From: Diaporthe sp. PMI_573
Taxonomy: Eukaryota > Ascomycota > Sordariomycetes > Diaporthales > Diaporthaceae
Direction of reading: 5' to 3'
NCBI GenBank assembly: GCA_021399435.1
Contig: JAJTUP010000012.1
Location: 372,001-436,000 of the forward strand
Length of the DNA stretch: 64,000 nucleotides
In this document: positions 54,108 through 64,000 of the stretch, piece after piece
How positions within the stretch are numbered: position 1 is the stretch's first letter
Layout of the letters: each line of letters begins with the position of its first letter
The notes under the pieces: model-generated
Database searches by the model: none
What the model was told of the DNA's origin: nothing
Seen by the model: the letters and a program-made list of their open reading frames with translations, nothing else
Program-made: the position numbers and the translations under genes

Positions 54108-57100
54108 ATGGACTACTCCAAGCTGCGGGCAACCGCCTTGACGGCTGGTGAAGACGAAGAAGCCGTCACTGTCGATACCAGAGCCTTGATTGATAAGGTA
54201 CTGGCAAGATACTCGGGGGAATGGACGACACTACGAGAGCTCATCCAGAACGCCGCCGATGCCCAGGCTACAACTGTCTCGATCACGTACGAGACCCTGC
54301 CCTCGACCACGACGCCTCTCCCCGCCACGCCAAACCGATCCGAGCTGTTGAAGCACACATTGACGCATCACACGCTTCGTCGGTTGGTCGTCAAGAACAA
54401 CGGCCAGCCATTCGCAAAGACAGACTGGGGGAGGTTGAAGCGGATAGCCGAGGGCAACCCGGATGAGACCAAGATCGGTGCTTTCGGAGTAGGCTTCTAC
54501 AGCGTCTTCGCCGACTGCGAAGACCCATTTGTCAGCTCTGGCAACGAAGCAATGGCCTTCTACTGGAAAGGAAACGCTCTTTTTACGAGGAAATTAGTCC
54601 TCCCACCGGAGCAGGCCACAAAGGACACTGCTTTTGTTCTTGATTACAGAAACACCACAACACCAGTTCCAAATTTACTGTCCATCAGTCAGTTCCTTGC
54701 GACAAGCTTGACTTTTGTGGCGCTGCAGAACATCGAATTCTGGATCGATGACCACAAGGTCTTGTCTTTGCAGAAGAAGACCGCTCCAAGCGTTAACGTA
54801 CCGATTCCAAGAGATTTGGAGACCAAGACTCGGGATGGCCTCATGAAACTGGCAGTGGTCGACCGCACGAGCGCGCAGATCGATGCGTCCTTTATGGGGG
54901 CAATCGGCTGGAAACCAGTGGCTGCGACGAATGCGTCCATCGATAACTCTGCCTCCGACGTTCCCAGCATCAGGAGCTTTTTCTCGAGGCTAGCTACTTC
55001 TGCCGCGCAAGCAAATCGGAGCAAGGCGGCAAAAGAGGAAGCCGCTGTGCAGCAGGCAATTTCCGAGGATATCACTGCTCAGTCGACTTCGAGCATCTTC
55101 CTCCAGGTCACGACTGGCTCAATACAGACGAAGGTGTCTGCTGCTTTTGCAGCGGAGTTGGAGCGCGCCACGAAGAAGCCTCCACCCAAGACGACGAAGT
55201 TGGCGATACTGACGTCTTCATACGACGAGACGCTCGCTTCTGAGAATTCATCTAGCTCAGGTCCGGCTGCTAAGGCTGCTGATGTGTTTGCGTCAGTGCT
55301 GCCAAACAAGAAACCCGGAGGCAGGATCTTTATTGGCTTTCCTACAACACAGACCACAGGAGCTGGCATGCATATCTCGGCGCCGTCTGTCATCCCCACA
55401 GTGGAACGTGAGGCAATCGACCTGAACGCCCGCTGGGTCCGAAACTGGAACATCGAGATGCTCCGCGTTGCCGGCATTATGACACGCTTGGCATTTGCCA
55501 ATGAGATGTCTGATCTGGAGCTGAAGCTCCGGAGGGTCATAGATGCAAGAGCCAAGGGCTCTCAACCTACAAAAGAGGAGGTTGCAAAACTCATCCCTGA
55601 AGCACTTCACATTTTGAAAACATATACGTTCCAGGACTCGACCCCTAGTGCGAATGTAGGGCAGATCATCGAGGAGTCATTCTGGTTCGCTTTTCAGAAG
55701 GCATCGATCGAAGTCTTTTCGAGCCGTGGTGTCTTGCCTTCGACTAAAGTCCGTGTCGGCTCTGACGAGCTGGCAAAATTCGTCAATGGGATCCCAGTCG
55801 TGTTGGACGAGATGAAAGACGCAGTTTTCATGAGAAAGCTCGAAGACTTTGGTCTTATTCAACGGATCACCGCGGATGATATCCGTGAAGAGTTGGAAGC
55901 GAAGGCCTTGAACAAGGATCAACTGATACACTTCATCAGCTGGGCTAGCAAGAAGGCAGCCAGTGGAGAGTTGGATCCTGGCAGCAGGTCACGTCTCTTT
56001 GATGTGACTGTCGCCACGATTGGGGACGGCGATGACTCGGGCGAAATCATTACATTGAGCTCCGTCAAGAATTATCTCAGCAGCAACAAGATCCCACCGA
56101 GCCTGCCGATACCTCCGACAACAATTCCATTTGCCTTCACGAACCACCTCACCTCACCTCAGCTCCAAGCCCTAGGCTGGGATAAGCTGGAGATTGTGCC
56201 CTGGCTGCGATTCCTGATCGAGACGGCATCTGGCCGGTCTGAGGATGAGAACATCACAAAGTCTCCGAAATTCGCTGTGTCAGTCTTGACAGTCCTATCG
56301 AAAAATTGGGACAATATGAGTCTGGGCTCAAAGAATACTATTATGTCCTTGCTTCAAGGGACCACAGTAATGCCGACGAAGATGGGAATGAAGAAACCCG
56401 CAGAGTCCTTCTTCCCGTCAGTAAAACTGTTCGACGACCTGCCTACGATAGAAGGGTGCCAGACTCTCAAGGATAAATTTCTGTCAGCTTTGGGAGTCCG
56501 GAGAACACTTGACCTGGACACCATTTTCTCACGGCTGCTCAATTCTACTGGAGAAACGGCCCACAAACCTTGGAGTCACATGGAGCTCATCAAGTATCTG
56601 GCTTCTGTAACGGATGACATTCCTGCAGAGGACAAGAAAAAGTTGAAAAACTCCCAGATCTGCCCCGCAGAAGCTGGACCACCAGGCATGGAATCTACCC
56701 AGGGCACGAAGGAGCTGTACAAACTGTCTGATCTCTTCGAACCCAAGTCGGATCTTCGAGCTCTTGGGCTACCGCTTCTGCAGTGGCCAGGGCCACCTGG
56801 GAGCTTCAGAGCTAGTTCCAAGGAGGGTAGATTTCTTTACAGCCTAGGGTTGCGCCCGTATCCTTCTGTCCCGGAGCTCGTGGAAATGATGGCATCGTCT
56901 GACCCATCGCTGAGGGAAAATGCCAGAAATTACTTCATTGCGAACCATCAGATCAATGGCTACGTGGCTTTCAACATTGCGAACACGAACAAGGCCATTC
57001 TACCATTGCAAGGAAATGCAAAGCAACTTGTGCCACCTTCTGCCTGCTACACCAACGAATCAGCTTCTGTGCTGGGTTTCAATATTCTGGCCAGAGACCT

Positions 57101-59463
57101 CCACCAGCATGCCAACAAATTCGGGGTTCCTCGTGATCCTCCGATCGAGAACTGTGTTTACAGGCTCGTTACCACGGCACCACAGAATCGTGATTCGGCA
57201 GTCACTCTGTTTGAATACTTCACTGCTCGAATGAATGACTTGAGTGAGGGCAGTCTGGCCAAGTTGAGAGGGGCGCCAATTGTACCTGTCAGTCGCAAGA
57301 GACGGCATGATGAATTGTCTGGGGAGAAGACCCAGTCTCAGAACATCACGCTTGTGGCCCCACAGAGTGTCTATCTTGGCTCCTCGTCAACGTACGGGGA
57401 GATCTTTGATTTTGTCGACTTTGGCCGCACGGCAAATGCATTCTTGCTCAAGTGCGGAGCAAAGCTTGAACCAACCAAGGTGAGATAACTCATGATGCCG
57501 CTCCCTCAATGCAGAGACTAACAAGATGCAGCACGAAATCGCCACGTTTGCTTGCAGCGAGCCTGTTCGGCTGTGGACCACGGTCCAGACGTCTGAGAAA
57601 TACCTAGATGTCTTGAGATCGCTTGCAAGCGACTTACCGACCCTCAAGAGGGACAAAGATCTCTACAGGAAGATGAAGACCGAGAAATGGCTGTTGGCCT
57701 TTAAGGACGTTCCGTCCTCCAAGACCAAGGGGTCGGAGGATGATGAGTACAATGAACCCATGCGTCATGCTCAGCTCGCGGCACCTGGTGAGATTGTCAT
57801 ATCGGATGATTTCTACAGCTTCCGACTGTTCAAGGAACACCTACTCTCGGCTCCCGAAGATGATGCTCTGGAGGCCTTCTACCTTTCGTTGGGCTCTCCC
57901 ACAATCAGTAGCTTGGTCCAGGAGGACGCGCGTGTCGGAAGATCAATGCCGTCTCAAGATGGCGCTGAATGGCTGCGGAAACACATTCTCGAGCGCACAA
58001 AGTTGTTTCTGCACGAGTACCGAAACATCCGGAGGGACACAATCAAGCATGACGCTAAATGGTTGGAGAAAAACCTCGCCGTTGAAGTTGTCCAGAGCGT
58101 GCAACTCAGGCGCACATTACGGGGTCAAGCCCAGTCGCACACAGAGAAGCGGTCAGCGATGGCCATGCGAACCGCCACAGGGCAGAAGCTGTACATCTCT
58201 GCAGACCAAGGGAAACCGGACATGTACCAAGTGGGCCAGGCCGTCTGTTCACTCATCCTCACACGCCACAATCAACAGTCATACTTCTTCTTCGAGCCGT
58301 TCCTGAAGCTCGGTCTCTTGGACCTGAGGGCTCGTGGGTACAACGTTGACAGGATATTGCGCGCGAAGGCCGAGGAGGCGCGAATGGCGGAAGAGGAGCG
58401 TCGCAAGGCTCTGGAGGCTGAGGAGCAGAGGATCAAGGAGAGGGAAGCGGACTGGGCGCGCCAGAACAAGGCTGCCGCCGAAGCTGAAAGCAAGCAGCGT
58501 CCCCGCACACCGGCAGAACCCTCATCCAAGATGCCAGGTGCATTTGATTCTCCCGAGGATGCGCCCGAGCTCCCGCCACCGCCTCCAAGTCAACAGGATA
58601 GGCGCAGCAGGGGGTTCTTCTCAAACTTCACCCGCAAGTTTGGGATGGACAGGAATGAGCAGGCGGAGGAGCAGTTGGACAAGCTGCTCACGAACCCCAA
58701 ATCCGAGGCCAAGCCCGCTCCTCCAGCGCCCCAGACTCAGGGCCCTGGGGACAGTGGCCGAGTGACGAGCCCAGCTGTTGTGCAGAACAATTTGTTGCAA
58801 GCCATTCGATCTACAAGGCCACACGACTCCTCATCTGTGTTCAACCCACCGCAAACGCAAGAAGTCAAGGAACAGGCGACATACTGCGACAGCAAGCCTG
58901 CACAGAACATTGTGTTTGCAGCACAGGCGCCGCGCGGCATGAAGGTGTACCTCTCCAGGGAGCTCTCTACGGACCAGATGAGCTTCTTGACCACCAACCG
59001 GGATGCAATCTCGACCTTCGAGTCGCTCCTGCGCGACGTCGCGGACGTGTATGGTGTCTCTCCCACAGCGATGCAGATCCATTTCGACGAGGAAGGCCCC
59101 TGCATTGCGTTCAACCTGAACGGCAGTATCTTCTGCAACCTCCGGTACTTTAGGCAGCTACACTACGAAAAGATGAAAGTCGCCGGTCCTTCGGGGGCGG
59201 CGACCAAGGCTGAAGCCGGGATCTGGTGGTTTGTCGTCGTCGCGCACGAGCTGGCCCACAACCTCGTCGGGCCGCACGACGCAAATCACAGCTACTACAC
59301 CGAATCCTTCATCCAGGAATACTTTGGCAAGATGATGTCACGGGCTTTGTCATGGACTCAGGCGTCAGATAACCGGGGTCAGCGAGAGATCCCGGTCACA
59401 ATCAACGGGGCTCAGCCTGAGCAGCAAGTACCGCCGCCGCCGCCGTACAGTCAGATGAACTAG
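54108..59463 (+). CDS. Giant GHKL/Hsp90-like ATPase (DUF3684, sacsin-like) with C-terminal HExxH
   Basis: Exons 54108-57479 and 57532-59463 flank a 52 nt intron (GTGAGA donor, ACTAAC branch, GCAG acceptor), giving 1767 residues. The N-terminal Bergerat-fold ATPase shows RELIQNAADAQATT (Asn about 47, Mg/ATP site) and IGAFGVGFYSVF (about 121-132, the G2 loop), as in sacsin and Hsp90-type proteins. The long helical and beta middle part fits the fungal DUF3684 family. A charged coiled coil lies at about 1400-1450, followed by a Pro-rich linker. The last 120 residues contain WWFVVVAHELAHNLVGPHDANH, in which HELAH (His1696, Glu1697, His1700) with His1706 and His1710 has the form of a zinc metallopeptidase site. 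Biological role unknown; a chaperone-protease is a reasonable hypothesis. Confidence 0.88.
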
Positions 59464-62400
59464 GCGCGGGAGGTCTCACATGTTTCCGGGGACTTGTAGT
59501 CAATAGAGTACACAAAGGTACTTGGGATCAATAGGAATGCGCTGTGGTCTAGGCGAGGGGTTGCCGAGGGAGCGGAAGGCCACAAGACAGAATTCAGAAA
59601 CGTATTGGGACAAGACCCGAGTCGTTGGCAGGGCCGCGTGGAGATTTCAGGAGCACACACTAGAAGGAGCATTCAGCAACGGCGTTGATGAAACATTTCG
59701 TGGAGCGGTCGAGGCGTTGGAATTCTTGCTTGGTGTTTTTTCTTTTTTCTCTTTCATTTCGTACCTGCATCCAGAGGAGGGGCCTCACGGCCCTCGCGGC
59801 TCACAGCGTACATCGCACTACATTAGACAACATATCTGTAACAGAGCGAAAAGACCACTCAGATTCGGAGGGGGCCAAACGCCCCCTCGATTAACCTCGA
59901 TTAAGGACCTGTCAAGTTCGCAGCCACGTGGGGTGTGACGCGAGGCCATTCCGCCGGCCGGGGTGTTGTGGGATGGGGGGGGCCGTAGCCCAGGCCAAGG
60001 GTGATCGACCCTGTGCTTCCGCTGTTGGACAAGGTCGCATTCGTCGGCCAATCTCGTGTGTGCTACGTGGAACATGCCTTGGGCGCTGCCTCGTCTCCTC
60101 ATCTTGTTTCAATTTCGAGAAGGTTGAGCGAGACGGGAAGGGAAAGGACTGGGGGCATTACCGGGCCGGAGTGGCCGCGGGTAGGATTCCTGAGTTGTCA
60201 TGGTCCGCCCCTAGGAATGTCTCTGCCACTCTGTGACAAGCCACTGGAGAGAGGGTATCAGCCTCACCTCACCTCAGCTGAGACCCCGTTAGGCGGCTCT
60301 GTCCCCCCATAATCGGCGACTGTGGGCGGCAGTTAACGTTGACGTTAGTTGATGTCGACGATTACTCATTGTGACCTGCCCTCTTCGACCGTCAGTTCTC
60401 TGTTGTTCCAGCTGTCACTCGAGACCGAGCAAAGGCCCGGTGGAAACATCCGAGACAGCTTCGTGGCCGGCTGTGACGGACGGCCTCGTGTTTGTGTGAT
60501 TTTTTGTCTTCGAGGGTATTCGTTGTTGGGTGTGTAATTCTGTCTCTTGTTCCATACTCGTACTCTTACTCCTTCCCCCTTTTCCCTCCCTGCCGAGCTT
60601 GGTTTTTCATTTTCCAACCCTCTTTCGGATGGCGGCAGGTGTAACCGTTACTGTGGCGCGCGTAGTATGGTGTTTATTGCCCTGATGGTTAAGAAGCAGG
60701 GCGGCGATCCTTCTCCCGTGCATCCTGCTGCTCTCTGGCCCCTCTGCCCCCCCATTCTCCGTGCAACGCCGGCTGCACATATCCATGCTACCAGAAGGCC
60801 AAGGGACGCCGAGTGACTCGTCTATTCCTGTGCCTGTCAGCCCAGTACCCTCCCCCTCCACTCCGCGTAGGTACAGTAGCGAGCCTCCTTGGCGCAGGGA
60901 ACGACTGTGTCACCCTTGTTCCTGTCATCGTTATGTTGGGGTCGCACGCAGCTGACAGAGAGATCTGCGCGTGGCTTGTTTCCTCTTTGGTGCGACTTGA
61001 CTCGATAGGTTTTTTTCTTTTCTTTTCTCACCTCACTTCATGCTCTGTTCCTTTTTCTCACGTCCCTTGTCGCCCTCGCCTTGACCGGCGTCATTTCCGC
61101 AAAGCAAGCTCCGGGCCGTGCCCCGTCCAATCCGGCTGCCCGCCGCTGAGACATCGTAGCTGTCAACCCTGCCTCACGTTTGCGCCCTGGCCCAATGCGT
61201 AAGAAGCTGCAGCATCGCGTCTGTTGGGAGGCGCGGGAACAGGGAGGGCAGAGCCCGGCCGGGGCCCCCGGCAGAGTGGGCGGGCGACGTGCAGCAAACG
61301 TTGAATCCGTTGATGGGCAGAGAAGGATGGGGCACATTTACGTCAACGATAGCTGGGAGTCTCGATGTTGAGACGGGCCCTGACAGCATGCACCTGGGAC
61401 GACGGGTGGGAGTTGAACTGGGCCGCATGTCGCGGTCGGCCCACCTGCCCACACGCGTACGCGTTCAACTTGACACATCGACGTCAACGTTATAGTAGCA
61501 CAGAGGCCCGTGGAAGCAGGCATCGTGGTCTCATCGTTGTTGGTACGCGGGACCCACCCCTGCTGTCTCCTCCCAGCCTGGCTCTCTCGTAGGGCTTCGA
61601 TGCTGACACGATGATGGGAAATGATGAGTGGACTTTTCGCTTTTGTTCTTTCTTTCTTGCTTTCTTTATTTCTTCCCTGGCGTGGTGGTCGAGACCCGTT
61701 GGATCATCGTCGATCGCCCGTCGATATCCCTTCCGTCTCTGCCGTTGCCTCTACACTAACGTGGCCCAGGCCCACAATCTACGGCATGTCGGGAGGTCGG
61801 ACCTCTGCCTCGCTGGACCCACTCCTCCGAGGGGTCGACGAACATGCCGACTTTAAGATTGACCCAGCATTCCCTAGCCCATTTTATGTGGGTTGTTCCG
61901 TACAGTGCTGTGTAGAGCAGCAGTGCCAGGAATTCTCGGTGTTGGACGGAGGCTTGATTCCCATGGGCAGGCCTCTGGCTTCTGTCTCCACTGCCTTGAG
62001 ACGAAACAACGAGCCTTGTTAATACGGGGCGATGGACAGACTAACAGCCGATTCCAACAGCATGGCATGGCATGGCATCGAGAGATGGTTAGGCTGACTG
62101 AGTGACGGCCGACTGACGACCGACTGACGACCGACTCGGCTGACCGACTGGCCGCTCTGGTTCCACTCGTAAGCGACTACGGACGTGACAGCGTGCGTCC
62201 AACTCTCGGGACTTGATGCTCGGGGCGTGCACACAAGCGACAACTCTGGAGCCGGGCCCTGTCGTGGGCGCAGATCCTGGTAAGAAAAAAAGGCCGAGCT
62301 GAGGGCTGATGCACAGGACGGGATATTGGCGAGTTGGAATTTTTTTTGGTAAAACAGCCCTTGGGGGCACACGAGCGCCGAGGCGTTGTTCTCCTTTGTA

Positions 62401-63820
62401 TCGCATCTGCCCCGCTCTCTCCCCAGCAACCAATCCAGCACCCGAGATGGGAAGGGGCCTCGTGGGCTACTTCTTCGACCTTGAGGCCCGCTCGAGTGCG
62501 CGGGCTGGTGTTGGAAAGGACAGCTATGGGCACTTTTTGTTTTCTACTGCGCCAAGCCGCGGACAGGCAAGTGCTGTCAAAGGCCAAGCCACCAACGGTC
62601 AGAACGTCCAAACATTATGCCATCAAGATCACGCCACACAGCGCAGGCGTTCCTTGTCGGCTCCTACTTCTACGGCTCTATTCCCACATCATCCCCGCTC
62701 GTCTCCTTGTGTGCAGGAGTGACCGCGGGCGCTCTTGAGGATATTACGCCTCGCTCGGTTGTGTCTCGTGTATGGGCGGCCGTGCCTCGTCTGTGGACCC
62801 CAAGGATTCACGTATGTAAGCTTTCTCAGCGGACATAATCAACCAGCTTGTCTTGGGTAAGCCGGCCAGGCACAGATTCCGCTGGGCCGCAGCAGCTCTC
62901 AGGCAACTCAGATCCAGCAGCCCTGCAGGATTAGATCGCGTCCGGAAGGGGTCTAAGTCTGGTGAGGTGAGACCTCTGCCTACCTGACCGACCCGAGCCA
63001 CGAGCTGTCGCCCGTTCCGCGCTGCACTGTATCTCGTCGTACCGCTAGCCCTTCATGTACCGAGGCTACCTGGATGTCAAAGGTCCATCCTACCCGCCCT
63101 TTGGGACACGACTTGGGAAGGCGCAGGGCATTCAGAGGTGGATTGTGGGTGGCGCTCCTGGCTGGATGCTTCCATGGCGGCTACAACGTGTTGGACTCGT
63201 GTGACCTGGAGACGCCGGTACTTTGCGCGTCGCTGCGAGGTACGGATGGACTCCAGGGCAGAGTAGTTTCGCCCTCCCGTGATATTGTACCCGCCCGCTG
63301 CAGCGGCCTTCCTAGTGTCTCCTGGGAGCCCCGTCCAGGTCGACGACGCCACAGGCGAGCTCGTCGGTTGTCATCCAAGATGCGCAGCCGCAGGGTCCCA
63401 GCAAGTCGTACAGAAATGTAACGAGTCGTGTGTACCATCATCCATCAGCCCGTGGAGCACGGAAAGGGCGAGCCACCAAACCTGAGGCTAGACGAGTAGT
63501 CAGTAAATGGATGAGGAAAGAACAACAGTCAGGTCCCAAGATGGGGGCCGCAGCAAAAAAAAAAGGTCAGCGCCGTCAGTTATAAAACCGAGGGTCGTGG
63601 CTCGTTGATCGGCGTGCCTGTCCGTTTGCCCATAATTACATGTCAGTCGAAACCTGAGAAAAAGGCCATCGTACCATATTGTCATCAGATTCCTAGAACC
63701 TATGGTCAGATCAACGACACATCACGGCCCTCTTTGACCTTCTTTGTTGCAGTAGAAACAATAGAAAGACTTGCGTTACCGCTCACCTACAACCACCCAC
63801 CTATAAACACAACCTAAACA
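59464..63820. other. 4.4 kb gene-poor region
   Basis: Both strands were examined. Open frames are short (under 145 codons), overlap on both strands and have no coherent domain or splice pairs that improve them. Features: CT-rich tracts (60560-60600, 61000-61060, 61640-61680), the ACGTCAACG motif at three places, and a GACCGACT tandem run near 62110. It may hold a non-coding transcript or a large promoter of the downstream methyltransferase. Confidence 0.5.
62094..62155 (+). repeat. Tandem CGACCGACTGA-type repeat
   Basis: Imperfect 10-11 bp units (GGCCGACTGA, CGACCGACTGA, CGACCGACTCG and GCTGACCGACTGG-like) repeated about five times. Simple-sequence origin likely. Confidence 0.75.
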
Positions 63821-64000
63821 ATGGCACCTCAGAACATCTACGACAACCCTGTTTTTTTCGAACTCTACTCCGAGTACCCTCGTGCTAAGGAAGGAGAGAA
63901 AGGAGCTTCAGAATGGCCCGAGCTCCTGCAGATGCTACCTCATGACCTCAACGGCAAGAGGGTGCTGGACCTCGCGTGCGGCGAGGGCTGGTTCGCACGG
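63821..64000 (+). CDS. SAM-dependent methyltransferase, 3' partial
   Basis: The frame from ATG 63821 runs off the window end after 60 codons. It begins MAPQNIYDNPVFFELYSEYP, and residues 48-60 read VLDLACGEGWFAR, which is motif I of class I methyltransferases (the glycine loop that holds S-adenosylmethionine). The opening with a FFxxYxxYPR-like element is typical of small fungal methyltransferases of the methyltransferase-11/25 type. Substrate cannot be told from the N-terminus. CT-rich and CAAC-rich DNA directly upstream looks like a short 5' UTR. Confidence 0.85.
   Translation, partial: MAPQNIYDNPVFFELYSEYPRAKEGEKGASEWPELLQMLPHDLNGKRVLDLACGEGWFAR

Noticed and set aside
61621..62022. 133-codon frame in the gene-poor region
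   Set aside because: The hydrophobic start comes from a TTTCTTTCTTT tract and the rest has no domain; overlaps other frames of similar length.
63821..64000. Start of a biosynthetic gene cluster
   Set aside because: One partial methyltransferase is not enough; nothing else in the window is of secondary-metabolism type.

Overview
The window reads as genomic DNA of a filamentous ascomycete (Pezizomycotina, most likely Sordariomycetes; species not identifiable by eye). Reasons: short 52-90 nt introns with GTRAGT donors, CTAAC-like branch sites and YAG acceptors; long intergenic spacers; and typical single-copy fungal housekeeping genes. I place 15 protein-coding genes (two cut by the window ends) and one degenerate LTR retrotransposon. 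No CRISPR array, rRNA or credible functional tRNA was seen.

Layout. 2-1510: 3' part of a probable propeller-type protein with a Ser/Gly linker. 2748-8055 (-): diaphanous-type formin. 10193-10740: small single-pass membrane protein. 12533-13555: RING protein. 14398-15592: checkpoint clamp subunit Hus1. 15924-17132 (-): fungal-restricted protein that may have an ADP-ribosyltransferase-like fold. 17629-26102: Ty1/copia-type element with two 239 bp LTRs and a GTTTA target duplication. 27235-33423 (-): Sec16. 34744-38749: Neo1 flippase, divergent from Sec16. 39039-40586 and 40949-42097 (both -): two mitochondrial redox proteins, Cyc2-like and Aim32. 43238-43755 (-): proteasome assembly chaperone Pba3/PAC3. 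44541-48188: Dhr1/Ecm16 helicase. 48612-50367: protein-kinase-like gene. 50823-51850 (-): Mediator Med6. 52374-53150: MMTAG2-like RS protein. 54108-59463: giant GHKL-ATPase (DUF3684/sacsin-like) with a C-terminal HExxH motif. 59464-63820: 4.4 kb without a gene. 63821 to the end: N-terminus of a SAM methyltransferase.

The genes are not an operon or an evident biosynthetic cluster. Loose themes are membrane traffic and lipid asymmetry (Sec16/Neo1, sharing a divergent 1.3 kb spacer) and mitochondrial redox biology (Aim32/Cyc2, tandem on one strand).

Most noteworthy: (1) the GHKL ATPase carrying a conserved-looking HELAH zinc-protease motif at its C-terminus; (2) a retrotransposon whose roughly 6 kb polyprotein frame has no frameshift but 29 internal stops, with key Cys, Trp and Asp positions apparently lost by TG-to-TA changes, which are also the only kind of difference between its LTRs; (3) a degenerate 15 bp minisatellite on both sides of the Dhr1 gene in opposite orientation; (4) a strong nested hairpin in the LTR directly after the TATA box and hairpin repeats in the element leader. 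Family assignments are from recognition of motifs, not from a database search.
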